The notes below the pieces were generated by a model. The model was not told the DNA's origin. It made no database searches and saw only the letters and a list, made by a program, of their open reading frames with translations. A DNA stretch of 40,751 bases from an uncultured Pseudomonadota bacterium (GTDB lineage Bacteria; Pseudomonadota; Gammaproteobacteria; Steroidobacterales; Steroidobacteraceae): contig CAIVTJ010000331.1 of assembly GCA_903908825.1 (NCBI GenBank), positions 1 through 40,751 of the forward strand, written 5' to 3'. This document shows, piece after piece, positions 8,325 through 17,009 of the stretch. A program made the position numbers and the translations under genes. Position 1 is the first letter of the stretch, and each line of letters opens with the position of its first letter.

Positions 8325-9700
8325 TGGCCCAAGACCGCACCCCCGCACAGTGGCAAGCCCTGGATGCAGCGCATCTGCTGCATCCGTTCAGTAACACCCG
8401 GCAACTGGCCGAGCGCGGCACCCGGCTCATCACCCGCGCCGAGGGTGTGTATCTGTACGAGGCCGATGGCCGGCAGTTGCTCGATGGCATGTCAGGGCTG
8501 TGGTGTGTGGCGTTGGGCTATGGGCGGCGCGAGCTGTCCGAAGCGGCAGCAAAGCAGATGAACGAGCTGCCGTACTACAACAGCTTTTTTCAGTGCACCA
8601 CGACGCCGGCCATCGAGTTGGCCGCAGAGCTGGCCAAAGTCACGCCGCCGCAATTCAGCCGGGTGTTTTTCACCGGCTCGGGCAGCGAGTCGGTCGATAC
8701 CGCCATGCGGCTGGTGCGTCGCTATTGGCAGTTGGAAGGCCAGCCGCAGCGCAACATCATCATAGGGCGCACCAACGGTTATCACGGCAGCAGCATCGCC
8801 GGCGCCAGTCTGGGTGGCATGGCCTTCATGCACGAACAGGGTCTGCTGCCGCAACCTGGCATAGCGCATATCGGCCAGCCCTATGCCTTCGAGCGCGCCG
8901 GCACCCTGAGCGACGCTGACTTCGGTCTGGCTGCCGCGCGCGAACTGGAGACCCGTATCCTGCAACTGGGCCCCGAGCGTGTGGCCGCGTTCATCGGCGA
9001 ACCGGTGCAGGGGGCCGGTGGGGTCATCATTCCACCCGACAGTTATTGGCCCGAGATACAGCGCATCTGCGACCGCTACGGCATTCTGCTGGTGTCCGAT
9101 GAAGTCATCTGCGGCTTTGGCCGCACCGGCCAGTGGTTTGGTTGCCAGCACTACGGTACGCGGCCTGACCTGATGACCATCGCCAAGGCGCTCTCGTCAG
9201 GCTATCTGCCCATAGGCGGCGTGATGGTCGGCGACCGGGTGGCCGCCACGCTCATCGACAAGGGCGACGACTTTGCCCACGGCTACACCTATTCCGGTCA
9301 TCCGGTCTGTTGCGCAGTGGCGCTGGAAAACCTGCGCATCCTGCAGCGGGAACACGTAGTCGATCACGTGCGCGAGGTGGCAGCGCCCTATCTGCAGGCG
9401 CGTTGGGCCGAACTGGCCCAGCACCCGCTGGTGGGGCAGGCGCGCGGGGTGGGCTTGCTGGGCGCGCTGGAACTGGTGCGCAGCAAACAGCCGCGGCAGT
9501 GGTTTGAGCCGCGCGGCAAGGTCGGCGAGCGCTGCCGCGACAATGCCATCGCCAACGGTCTGGTGATGCGCGCGACCGCGGATACGATGATCATCGCGCC
9601 ACCCTTGGTCATCACCACGGCGCAAATTGACGAATTGATCGCCAAGGCCTGGCGTACGCTGGACCAGACCCATGAGCAATTGCGCTCCGGCATCTTTTGA
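8324..9700 (+). CDS. spuC: Putrescine/polyamine:pyruvate aminotransferase, SpuC-type class III
   Basis: This class III PLP aminotransferase has the Schiff-base lysine at Lys288 (MTIAKALSSGYLPIGG), the cofactor aspartate in LLVSDEVICGFGRTG, and the SGSES and TNGYHGSS phosphate-binding segments. It resembles the omega-amino acid:pyruvate/SpuC group, which transfers an amino group from putrescine to pyruvate. I chose ATG 8324, which overlaps the puuA stop (TGATG). A GTG one codon earlier is also possible. The length of 458 residues is normal for the group. With PuuA-PuuB-PuuD it would give two parallel routes for putrescine. Confidence 0.9.
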   Translation: MAQDRTPAQWQALDAAHLLHPFSNTRQLAERGTRLITRAEGVYLYEADGRQLLDGMSGLWCVALGYGRRELSEAAAKQMNELPYYNSFFQCTTTPAIELAAELAKVTPPQFSRVFFTGSGSESVDTAMRLVRRYWQLEGQPQRNIIIGRTNGYHGSSIAGASLGGMAFMHEQGLLPQPGIAHIGQPYAFERAGTLSDADFGLAAARELETRILQLGPERVAAFIGEPVQGAGGVIIPPDSYWPEIQRICDRYGILLVSDEVICGFGRTGQWFGCQHYGTRPDLMTIAKALSSGYLPIGGVMVGDRVAATLIDKGDDFAHGYTYSGHPVCCAVALENLRILQREHVVDHVREVAAPYLQARWAELAQHPLVGQARGVGLLGALELVRSKQPRQWFEPRGKVGERCRDNAIANGLVMRATADTMIIAPPLVITTAQIDELIAKAWRTLDQTHEQLRSGIF

Positions 9701-9723
9701 ACAGCACCCCACTGGGTTATAAC
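9697..9723 (+). promoter_or_regulatory. Possible internal promoter before potF
   Basis: TTGAAC (9697-9702) and TATAAC (9718-9723) are separated by 15 bases, slightly short. They lie across the spuC end in the widest gap (67 bases) of the operon. The transporter genes may thus be transcribed separately as well. Confidence 0.3.
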
Positions 9724-9753
9724 GACTGCTGACCCGACTTACCCTTTCTCATT

Positions 9754-9760
9754 GAAGGAA
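9754..9760 (+). promoter_or_regulatory. Strong Shine-Dalgarno of potF
   Basis: GAAGGAA lies 7 bases before the potF ATG. Most other starts in the window have no clear ribosome site. It fits the high expression usually needed for a periplasmic binding protein. Confidence 0.6.
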
Positions 9761-9767
9761 CCCTGCC

Positions 9768-10892
9768 ATGACCCGTTCTTTGCGTCTGCTCTGTGCCATT
9801 TCATTCGCTGCGCTGGTCGCCGCCTGTGGCAACAAGCCGGCCGATAAGCCTGCCGTCGATGTTGCGCCGCCTGCAGAAGAGGCCGTGCTAAACGTCTACA
9901 ACTGGGTCGATTACATCGAACCGACGTTGATCGAGCAGTTCACCAAAGAAACCGGCATCAAGGTCAATTACGACACCTTCGACAGCAACGAGCTGTTGCA
10001 GACCAAGCTGTTGTCGGGCAAGAGCGGCTATGACGTGGTGGTGCCCTCGGCTTCGTTCCTCGAAAAACAGATTCAGGCTGGCGTGTTCCAGAAGCTCGAT
10101 AAGGCCAAGTTGGCCAATCTGGGCAACATGGACAAAGACATCCTGACCATCACGGCCAAGCACGACGCCGGCAATGAGCATGCGCTGACCTATTTCTGGG
10201 GCACTTCGGGCATCGGCTATAACGTCGACAAGATCAAAGCCGCCATGCCCAACGCGCCGGTAGACAGCTTTGCCATGTTCTATGACCCGGCAGTCATCAA
10301 GAACTTTAAAAAGTGCGGCGTCACCGTGCTTGATGCGCCCGATGAAGTCATCGCCACCGTGCTGCTTTACTTGGGTCGCGACCCGATGAGCGAGAAGGCC
10401 GAAGACCTGGCGGCGGCCGAAAAGGTGCTGATGGCCATCCGCCCGTATGTGCGCGAGATCAAGTCCTCGGGCTATCTCGATGATCTTGCCAACGGCGAGA
10501 TATGCTTGTCCATGGGTTGGAGCGGTGACGTGGGTCAGGCCAAGAGCAAGGCCGGCAAGGGCATCAACATCCAGTACAACATCGCCAAGGAAGGCGCCAT
10601 CATGTTCTTCGACATGCTGGCCATCCCCGCCGATGCGCAGCACCCGGGCAATGCCCACAAGTTCCTCGACTTCCTGATGAACAAGGAAGTGGCGGCCAAG
10701 AACACCAACTTCGTGCGTTACGCCTCGCCCAACGCAGCGGCCTTTGATGGCATAGACAAGGACATCACGGGCGATGCCAACATCTACCCGACACCGGAAG
10801 TGAAGGCCAAGATGTCGCCCAACTTGGCGCGGTCGCAGGAGTTCACCCGCGAGCTCAACCGCACCTGGACGCGTTTCCGCACCGGCAAGTAA
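9768..10892 (+). CDS. potF: Polyamine ABC importer periplasmic binding lipoprotein (PotF/SpuD)
   Basis: This 374-residue substrate-binding protein has a type II signal peptide whose lipobox LVAAC puts the lipidated cysteine at Cys20, so it is probably anchored rather than free in the periplasm. The start of the mature region, with VYNWVDYIEPTLIEQF and DTFDSNE, is characteristic of PotF/SpuD/SpuE polyamine receptors; its aromatic and acidic residues line the diamine site. It directly precedes the ATPase gene with no gap. P. aeruginosa encodes two receptors (SpuD and SpuE) at this place, but only one is present here. Putrescine versus spermidine preference cannot be decided by reading. Confidence 0.92.
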   Translation: MTRSLRLLCAISFAALVAACGNKPADKPAVDVAPPAEEAVLNVYNWVDYIEPTLIEQFTKETGIKVNYDTFDSNELLQTKLLSGKSGYDVVVPSASFLEKQIQAGVFQKLDKAKLANLGNMDKDILTITAKHDAGNEHALTYFWGTSGIGYNVDKIKAAMPNAPVDSFAMFYDPAVIKNFKKCGVTVLDAPDEVIATVLLYLGRDPMSEKAEDLAAAEKVLMAIRPYVREIKSSGYLDDLANGEICLSMGWSGDVGQAKSKAGKGINIQYNIAKEGAIMFFDMLAIPADAQHPGNAHKFLDFLMNKEVAAKNTNFVRYASPNAAAFDGIDKDITGDANIYPTPEVKAKMSPNLARSQEFTRELNRTWTRFRTGK

Positions 10893-12029
10893 GTGTCGGC
10901 TCCGGCGCGGTCCAAAGCCGAGCCTTGGCGTGATGCCGGGCTCGAGCCTTATGTGCGCATTGCTGGCGTCAGCAAGCGCTTTGGCGACTTCACTGCGGTC
11001 GATGAAGTCTCGCTCGACATCTATAAGGGCGAGATCTTCTGCCTGTTAGGCGGGTCGGGCTGCGGCAAGACCACCTTGCTCCGCATGCTGGCGGGCTTCG
11101 AGCAACCCAGTGCCGGTCAGCTGTTCATAGACGGGCAGGATATGGCCGGCATCGCGCCCTATGAGCGCCCGGTCAACATGATGTTTCAGTCTTATGCGTT
11201 GTTCCCGCATATGACGGTGTTCGGCAACGTGGCCTTCGGTCTGCAACAGGAAGGTCTGCCCAAGTCGCAGATCGCCTCACGGGTGGCTGACATTCTGGAC
11301 ATCGTGCGCATGGGTGAGTTTGCGCTGCGCAAACCGCATCAACTCTCCGGCGGCCAACGGCAGCGCGTGGCGCTGGCGCGTTCTCTGGTCAAGCGTCCCA
11401 AGTTGCTGCTGCTCGATGAACCTCTGGGTGCGCTCGATCGCAAACTGCGCGAACACACGCAATTCGAACTCATCAGTATTCAAGAGCAGTTGGGCGTTAC
11501 CTTTGTGGTGGTCACGCACGATCAGGAAGAGGCCATGACCTTGGCCTCGCGCATCGGCGTTATGAACCGGGGCAAGATCGTGCAGATCGGTACGCCGCAT
11601 CAGATCTACGAGTTCCCGGCCACGCGTTTCGTGGCTGACTTCATCGGCTCGGTCAATCTGTTTGAAGGTCAACTGGTCGAGGATGAGTCCGATTATGTGC
11701 GGGTGGCTTGCCCGCAGTTGCCGGTGCCTGTCTATGTGGACCACGGTGTGTCTGCCGCACCCGACGCCAGTCTATGGGTGGCCATACGGCCTGAAAAGAT
11801 CACGCTCGAACGGCAACAGCCGGACAGCCGTGACAACTGGGCCCGCGGCGTCATCAAAGACATCGCCTACATGGGCGACATGTCTATTTTTGTCGTGCTG
11901 CTGCCCGACGGGCGCGAAGTACGCGTTACGGCGGCCAACGTCGCCCGTAAATCCGGCGAGACCTTCACCTGGGATGATGAGGTCTATCTGAGTTGGGATG
12001 CCTCAAGTCCCGTGGTGGGCAGCGGTTGA
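10893..12029 (+). CDS. potG: Polyamine ABC importer ATPase (PotG/SpuF)
   Basis: This 378-residue ATPase has a Walker A motif GGSGCGKT (53-60), the LSGGQRQR signature near 151-158, Walker B LLLLDEP, the D-loop LGALD and a switch histidine in VTHDQEEA. A TOBE domain follows. It powers polyamine uptake with PotF, PotH and PotI on the inner face of the membrane. It starts with GTG immediately after the potF TAA, with zero bases between. The N-terminal leader of about 20 residues before the ABC domain matches PotG rather than PotA. Confidence 0.93.
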   Translation: MSAPARSKAEPWRDAGLEPYVRIAGVSKRFGDFTAVDEVSLDIYKGEIFCLLGGSGCGKTTLLRMLAGFEQPSAGQLFIDGQDMAGIAPYERPVNMMFQSYALFPHMTVFGNVAFGLQQEGLPKSQIASRVADILDIVRMGEFALRKPHQLSGGQRQRVALARSLVKRPKLLLLDEPLGALDRKLREHTQFELISIQEQLGVTFVVVTHDQEEAMTLASRIGVMNRGKIVQIGTPHQIYEFPATRFVADFIGSVNLFEGQLVEDESDYVRVACPQLPVPVYVDHGVSAAPDASLWVAIRPEKITLERQQPDSRDNWARGVIKDIAYMGDMSIFVVLLPDGREVRVTAANVARKSGETFTWDDEVYLSWDASSPVVGSG

Positions 12030-12940
12030 GCGGCGTGCTGGCCCGCTTGCGACAGTGGCGTCCGGGCCGGGGCTTGGTCATCGCCGTGCCCATGGGCTGG
12101 TTGCTGCTGTTCTTCCTGGCGCCATTCGTCATCGATTTCAAAATATCGCTGGCGCAGGTGCAGGTCGCCATCCCGCCGTACACGCCCATGTTCGAGTGGG
12201 TGCAGGACAAGGCCTTGGCCATCCGCCTGCACTGGCACAACTACGCCTTTTTGTTCACCGACTCGCTGTACATCCGCTCTTATATTTACTCGCTGCAAGT
12301 GGCCGCAGTCTCCACGCTGTTCTGCCTGCTGCTGGGCTACCCGATGGCCTATGGCATCGCGCGCGCCGAGCCGGCAACGCGTAATCTGCTGCTGATGCTG
12401 GTGGTCCTGCCGTTCTGGACTTCCTTCCTGCTGCGTGTGTATGCGTGGATGGGATTGCTGCGCAATAACGGTCTGATCAACAACGCGCTGCTGTCGCTGG
12501 GGCTGATCGACACACCCATACAGATGATGCAGACCGACTTCTCGGTCTATATCGGCATTGTCTATTCCTACCTGCCATTCATGATCTTGCCGCTCTACAC
12601 CAACCTCGAAAAGCACGACAACACTTTGCTCGAGGCGGCGGCCGATCTGGGCGCGCGTCCGGTCACTGCGTTTTTGCGCGTCACTTTGCCGCTGTCGCTG
12701 CCGGGTATATTGGCCGGTTCGCTGTTGGTGTTCATCCCGGTGGTGGGTGAGTACGTCATCCCCTCGCTATTGGGCCGCCCCGATCAGTTGATGATCGGGC
12801 GTGTGCTGTCTGACGAGTTCTTTGCCAATCGTGACTGGCCGGTCGCTAGCGCTGTGGCTATTCTGATGTTGGTGTTTCTGCTGTTGCCCATCATGCTGTT
12901 TCAGCGCGCGCAACAGCGTAATGCGGCGGGTCAAACGTGA
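12026..12940 (+). CDS. potH: Polyamine ABC importer permease PotH/SpuG
   Basis: This inner-membrane permease has about six hydrophobic spans and the cytoplasmic EAA loop (EAAADLGARPVTAFLRVTLP) that contacts the ATPase. I place the start at TTG 12026, which overlaps the potG stop. GTG 12035 is an equally good alternative, and TTG 11993 would lengthen the overlap without adding recognisable sequence. The PGRGLVIAVPMGWLLLFF beginning matches PotH proteins. The gene ends overlapping the GTG of potI. Confidence 0.9.
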   Translation: MSGVLARLRQWRPGRGLVIAVPMGWLLLFFLAPFVIDFKISLAQVQVAIPPYTPMFEWVQDKALAIRLHWHNYAFLFTDSLYIRSYIYSLQVAAVSTLFCLLLGYPMAYGIARAEPATRNLLLMLVVLPFWTSFLLRVYAWMGLLRNNGLINNALLSLGLIDTPIQMMQTDFSVYIGIVYSYLPFMILPLYTNLEKHDNTLLEAAADLGARPVTAFLRVTLPLSLPGILAGSLLVFIPVVGEYVIPSLLGRPDQLMIGRVLSDEFFANRDWPVASAVAILMLVFLLLPIMLFQRAQQRNAAGQT

Positions 12941-13788
12941 GCCGTTCCCGCACTGCCTGGGTCGTGCCTACGGCTCTGGCCTTTGGCTTTGCCTTTCTCT
13001 ATGTGCCCATCCTGGCCATGGTGGTGTTCTCGTTCAACAACTCCCGACTGGTCACCGTCTGGGATGCGGAAAATTCACCCACGCTCAAGTGGTATGGCGC
13101 GCTGCTGCACAACCAGCAGATTCTCGAAGCCGCGGAGTTGTCGCTGCGCATTGCCGTCCTCAATGCCACCGGTGCGGCGGTACTGGGCACGATGGTGGGT
13201 CTAGTGCTGGCACGTTTCGGGCAGTTTCGCGGACGTACGCTGTTGTCGGCCTTGACCACCGCGCCGCTGGTCATGCCCGAGGTCATCACAGGCTTGTCTT
13301 TGTTGCTGTTGTTTGTCGCGCTCGAGCAATCTATAGGCTGGCCGGCCGGTCGTGGCGTTACCACCATCACTATCGCGCACATCACCTTCTCGATGTCTTA
13401 TGTGGCGGTCATCGTGCAGTCGCGCTTGTCCGGCTTTGATGATGCGCTGGAAGAAGCCGCCATGGACTTAGGCGCCAGACCACTGACAGTGTTCAGGCGC
13501 ATCACTTTGCCGCTGATCTTTCCGGCCATTTTGTCGGGCTGGTTGTTGTCCTTCACTCTGTCTTGGGATGACCTGGTCATCTCGCAATTCGTTGCCGGTC
13601 CCGGTTCAACCACGCTGCCGATGATCATCTTCTCCAAAGTGCGTTTGGGCGTGACACCCGACATCAATGCACTGGCGACGTTGATGGTGCTGGTGGTTGC
13701 CCTGGGTGTCATCGGCTCGACGTTGTTATTGCAGCGCCAGCAAAAGCGCTTGTTGCGCGATCAGCAGCTGGCCGCTGCGGGCGATTGA
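12937..13788 (+). CDS. potI: Polyamine ABC importer permease PotI/SpuH
   Basis: This second permease, of 283 residues, has about six membrane spans and an EAA loop (EEAAMDLGARPLTVFRRITL). It pairs with PotH to form the channel. It starts with GTG overlapping the potH TGA by four bases (GTGA), so translation is coupled. The C-terminal tail is basic and glutamine-rich and should be cytoplasmic. It is the last importer gene; the next gene follows after 18 bases in the same direction. Confidence 0.92.
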   Translation: MSRSRTAWVVPTALAFGFAFLYVPILAMVVFSFNNSRLVTVWDAENSPTLKWYGALLHNQQILEAAELSLRIAVLNATGAAVLGTMVGLVLARFGQFRGRTLLSALTTAPLVMPEVITGLSLLLLFVALEQSIGWPAGRGVTTITIAHITFSMSYVAVIVQSRLSGFDDALEEAAMDLGARPLTVFRRITLPLIFPAILSGWLLSFTLSWDDLVISQFVAGPGSTTLPMIIFSKVRLGVTPDINALATLMVLVVALGVIGSTLLLQRQQKRLLRDQQLAAAGD

Positions 13789-13806
13789 GCGCAGGCAAGC
13801 CAGCAC

Positions 13807-14553
13807 ATGACGCAGCACTACCTGGGTATTGATGTCGGCGGTTCATCCGTCAAAGCAGCGGTGGTTGACGTCAGTAGTGGTCAACTGTGTTCTGCAGTGT
13901 CTCGTTGGGAGACACCCCATCCGGCCACACCGGATGCACTGATCGCGGGGTTTGCCACACTGGCCCAGGCGTTACCGGCCGCCGGTCGCATCGGCTTGGC
14001 CATGCCTTGCGTGGTGCAACAGGGCCGCACGCGCACGGCAGCCAACATCGATGCCGGCTGGATAGACTTCGCTGCCGCCCAATCGGTACAGCAATGCCTG
14101 CAGCGTCCGGTCACGCTGATCAACGATGCCGATGCGGCAGGGCTGGCCGAGATGCATTGGGGGGCAGGGCGGGGCCAAGCCGGCGTCGTCATGCTGCTGA
14201 CCTTTGGTACCGGCATAGGCTCTGCGCTGTTTCATAACGGCGTGCTGATCCCCAACACCGAGTTGGGTCATCTGCAACTCGATGGCTATGAGGCCGAACA
14301 TCGCGCCAGTGCCCGGGTCCGTACCGAAGAGCAACTGGACTGGCCGGCTTGGGCGCAGCGGGTCAATGCCTACCTGGCACATGTGCAGGCGCTGTTCTGG
14401 CCCGATCTATTCATACTCGGTGGCGCGGTCAGCGAAAACTTCGCGCTGTTCGAGCCTTGGTTGCGCTGCCGGGCACCGGTACGCGCCGCGCAATTCACCG
14501 GTCAGGCGGGCATCGTTGGTGCCGCCCTGGCCGCCAAACTGGATGCAGGCTGA
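13807..14553 (+). CDS. ROK-family sugar kinase of polyphosphate-glucokinase type
   Basis: This 248-residue kinase begins with the phosphate-binding GIDVGGSSVK (7-16). It has the catalytic NDADAAGLAE segment, then FGTGIGSALF and PNTELGHLQLDG. The zinc-binding cysteine cluster of typical ROK proteins is absent. This pattern, with TAANIDAGW and the C-terminal LGGAVSE and AGIVGAALAA, matches polyphosphate/ATP glucokinases (PpgK), which phosphorylate glucose. Polyphosphate use is inferred from similarity only. It lies 18 bases after potI, and its stop overlaps the next start (TGATG), so it appears to belong to the polyamine transcription unit, an unexpected place for a sugar kinase. Confidence 0.8.
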   Translation: MTQHYLGIDVGGSSVKAAVVDVSSGQLCSAVSRWETPHPATPDALIAGFATLAQALPAAGRIGLAMPCVVQQGRTRTAANIDAGWIDFAAAQSVQQCLQRPVTLINDADAAGLAEMHWGAGRGQAGVVMLLTFGTGIGSALFHNGVLIPNTELGHLQLDGYEAEHRASARVRTEEQLDWPAWAQRVNAYLAHVQALFWPDLFILGGAVSENFALFEPWLRCRAPVRAAQFTGQAGIVGAALAAKLDAG

Positions 14554-15722
14554 TGGCGCTACGCAGTAAATTACCGGACGTGGGCACCACCATTTTTACG
14601 GTGATGTCGCGTCGCGCAGCCGAGCTTGGTGCCATCAACCTCGGCCAAGGCTTCCCCGACTATCCGCTGGATGCACGGCTGGGTGAGTTGGTGGCTGATG
14701 CCATGCGTGAAGGGCATGTTCAATACGCGCCCATGCCCGGTGTCCCGCTGCTGCTCGAGTCCATCGCTAAACGTCTGGAGGCACGCTATGGCCTCGGTGT
14801 AGACCCCGCGCAGTCAATCACTGTCACCTTGGGTGCCACAGAGGCTTTGTTTTCCGCCATTCAGGCCTTGGTGGGTGCCGGCGATGAAGTCATCGTCTTT
14901 GACCCGGCCTATGACTCTTATGATCCGGCCGTTCGTTTGGCCGGTGCCCGGTGCGTACATCTGGCCTTACAGCCCCCGTCATTTGCGTATGACTGGGATC
15001 AAGTGCGGGCGGCACTGACTGAGCGCACGCGCTTGATCATCATCAATACGCCGCATAACCCGGCCTGCACCGTGATGAGTCGCGCCGATCTCGACGCCCT
15101 GGCGCAGGTGCTTGAGGGCCGCGACATCCTGGTGCTCAGCGATGAAGTCTATGAACATGTGGTGTTCGACGGTCGCGAACATCACAGCGTGCTCTCGCAT
15201 CCGGGTCTGCGCGACCGCTCGGTGGCCGTTTACTCATTCGGCAAGGCCCTGCATGCCACGGGTTTGCGCGTGGGCTATGCCGTGGCACCGCCAGAGCTGA
15301 CGCGAGAGCTGCGCAAGGTGCATCAGTTCAACACCTTCACTATCGCCACGCCCTTGCAATATGCCATCGCGCGATTTGTCGCCGAGCGGCCCGACACCTT
15401 CAGCGCTTTGCCGGCTTTCTTCCAGTCACGGCGCGATCTGCTGGCTGGTTTGTTGGCGGGCTCAAGCCTGCGCGTGTTGCCGTCGGCCGGTAGCTTCTTT
15501 CTGCTGGTCGATTATTCCGCGTGCGCGCCTTTGGCACAGCTGGATGATGTGGGTGCAGCCAACCTTCTGCTCACCGATGCCGGTGTGGCCACCATCCCGG
15601 TGTCGGCGTTTTATCAGCAGCCGCCGGCTCAGGGTTTGTTGCGGCTGTGCTTTGCCAAGCGTGAAGAGACGCTGCGCGAAGGTGCTGCGCGCTTGTTGGC
15701 CTTTGTCGGCCCTCACAGTTAA
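14553..15722 (+). CDS. PLP aminotransferase, methionine/kynurenine type (YbdL-like, class I)
   Basis: This 389-residue fold-type I aminotransferase starts at the ATG overlapping the ROK gene stop; the open frame further upstream is only the kinase gene in another frame. Visible signatures are NLGQGFPDYP at the N-terminus, the NTPHNPA segment, the cofactor aspartate in SDEVYEHVVFD, and the Schiff-base Lys231 in SFGKALHATGLRVGY. This set is typical of YbdL-like methionine aminotransferases and the related glutamine transaminase K/cysteine-conjugate lyases. It would interconvert methionine and its keto acid, possibly for methionine salvage, which consumes the by-product of spermidine synthesis. 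That metabolic link is inference. Confidence 0.85.
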   Translation: MALRSKLPDVGTTIFTVMSRRAAELGAINLGQGFPDYPLDARLGELVADAMREGHVQYAPMPGVPLLLESIAKRLEARYGLGVDPAQSITVTLGATEALFSAIQALVGAGDEVIVFDPAYDSYDPAVRLAGARCVHLALQPPSFAYDWDQVRAALTERTRLIIINTPHNPACTVMSRADLDALAQVLEGRDILVLSDEVYEHVVFDGREHHSVLSHPGLRDRSVAVYSFGKALHATGLRVGYAVAPPELTRELRKVHQFNTFTIATPLQYAIARFVAERPDTFSALPAFFQSRRDLLAGLLAGSSLRVLPSAGSFFLLVDYSACAPLAQLDDVGAANLLLTDAGVATIPVSAFYQQPPAQGLLRLCFAKREETLREGAARLLAFVGPHS

Positions 15723-15757
15723 CACGTCAGTGTGCGGCAAACCCGGCCTTCAGGGTT

Positions 15758-15763
15758 TATGCT
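15758..15763 (+). promoter_or_regulatory. TATGCT, candidate -10 box of a leaderless start
   Basis: TATGCT ends 6 bases before the GTG at 15770, where transcription would be expected to begin at or next to the start codon. There is no Shine-Dalgarno and no good -35 box. A weak 6-bp hairpin (15739-15744 with 15753-15758) overlaps it. Confidence 0.35.
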
Positions 15764-15769
15764 GAGTGC

Positions 15770-16927
15770 GTGAAACTTCCTACGCAAACCAGTCATCCGC
15801 CCGTCACCACGCCGGCGGCTAACAATCGCCCGCTGGTCTCACCCATCTATCAGAGCGTCAAGTTCGCTTATCCCGATGTTGCAGCGACGCGGGAAGGCTT
15901 GGCTCATGACGGCTATTTCTATTCGCGCAGCAGCAATCCCACAACCCGCCAACTTGAGTTAAGCCTGGCGCGTCTGCAAGGTCGTGACGATGCGGTGGTC
16001 TGTGCGTCGGGTGTCGGTGCTATTGCGCAGACCCTGTTTTCGCTGCTGCAGCAGGGCGACCATGTGCTGTGCTTCGGCGAACTGTACGGGCCCACCCGCA
16101 CTCTGGTCCGTCGTACCTTGGCCCGCTATGGCGTGAAGCACACGATGTTGTCTATCTATGACGACGCAGACATCGAACAGGTGCTGGCCACCACGCCGAC
16201 GCGCTTGGTCGTCTTCGAAAGCCCCACCAATCCGGTAACGCGTATTGCAGACATCGCCCGCATCACTGCGGCTGCCCGTCGTCACGGCGCTTTGACGCTG
16301 CTCGACAACACGCTGGCCGGCCCGCACCAGCACGGCAGTTATGACATCGATTATTTTCTGCACAGCCTCACCAAATATGTGTCCGGCCATGGCGATGTCA
16401 TGGGTGGTGCGGTCATCGCCAATGCCGAGTTGCTGGCGCCCGTGCGTCGCGACTTCTCTTTGTTCGGAGGCACGCTCGATCCGCACGCGGCGTATCTGAT
16501 GCAGCGCGGGCTGAAGACCTATCTGTTGCGCTATGAAGCCCAGACGCGCACCGCACAGGCGCTTGCCGAAGCGATCAGCGATCATCCGGCCGTGACCTGT
16601 GTTCATTATCCGGGTTTGCCGCAGCATCCGCGCCATGCGCTTGCCTGCGAGCAGATGCAGCATTTCGGCACGGTGGTCAGCTTTGACCTGCACGTCGATG
16701 CAGCCGATCTCTTTACCGATGCGCTGCGCCTGTTTGCCATTGCACCGAGCATGGGTTCGGCCGAAGCATTGGTCATGCCGCCATCGCTGGCGGGTGGCTT
16801 CGATCTGCCGGCCGATCTACAAGCGCGCTGCGGTATGACGACTAAGACAGTGCGTCTATCAATGGGTCTTGAAGATGCCAGCGATCTGATCGGTGACGTC
16901 CTACAGGCGCTGCATTCGATAGTTTGA
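15770..16927 (+). CDS. Cys/Met-metabolism PLP enzyme (cystathionine synthase/lyase family)
   Basis: This 385-residue trans-sulfuration-family enzyme has YSRSSNPTTRQLE at the N-terminus, the stacking tyrosine in ELYGPTRTL, the cofactor aspartate in LLDNTLAGP, and the Schiff-base Lys202 in HSLTKYVSGHGDVMGG. The carboxylate-binding arginine lies in VRLSMGLED. The family includes cystathionine gamma-synthase, gamma- and beta-lyases, methionine gamma-lyase and homoserine sulfhydrylases, and the sequence alone does not separate them. GTG 15770 is used because the family alignment begins shortly after it and no ATG is nearby. It lies 47 bases after the aminotransferase, suggesting sulfur amino acid metabolism as a pair. 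Confidence 0.85.
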   Translation: MKLPTQTSHPPVTTPAANNRPLVSPIYQSVKFAYPDVAATREGLAHDGYFYSRSSNPTTRQLELSLARLQGRDDAVVCASGVGAIAQTLFSLLQQGDHVLCFGELYGPTRTLVRRTLARYGVKHTMLSIYDDADIEQVLATTPTRLVVFESPTNPVTRIADIARITAAARRHGALTLLDNTLAGPHQHGSYDIDYFLHSLTKYVSGHGDVMGGAVIANAELLAPVRRDFSLFGGTLDPHAAYLMQRGLKTYLLRYEAQTRTAQALAEAISDHPAVTCVHYPGLPQHPRHALACEQMQHFGTVVSFDLHVDAADLFTDALRLFAIAPSMGSAEALVMPPSLAGGFDLPADLQARCGMTTKTVRLSMGLEDASDLIGDVLQALHSIV

Positions 16928-16942
16928 TAGCCTTACCAAAAC

Positions 16943-16958
16943 TGTGACGCGGGTCACG
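16943..16958. promoter_or_regulatory. CRP-like dyad TGTGA-N6-TCACG
   Basis: TGTGACGCGGGTCACG matches the CRP/Vfr/Clp consensus TGTGA-N6-TCACA at nine of ten half-site bases. It lies 51 bases before the HDOD-like gene. It is also the core of an 8-bp hairpin (16941-16948 with 16953-16960, one G-U pair), so it may instead mark the end of the preceding operon. Confidence 0.4.
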
Positions 16959-17009
16959 GTTCAAAAGGGGGGACGGCCGCGGTGAGAGCCGAGGCTGCAA
17001 ACTAGTCGC

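Noticed and set aside
16941-16960. Hairpin as a factor-independent terminator
   Set aside because: No run of T follows it; the CRP-like spacing is a better explanation, though not proven.
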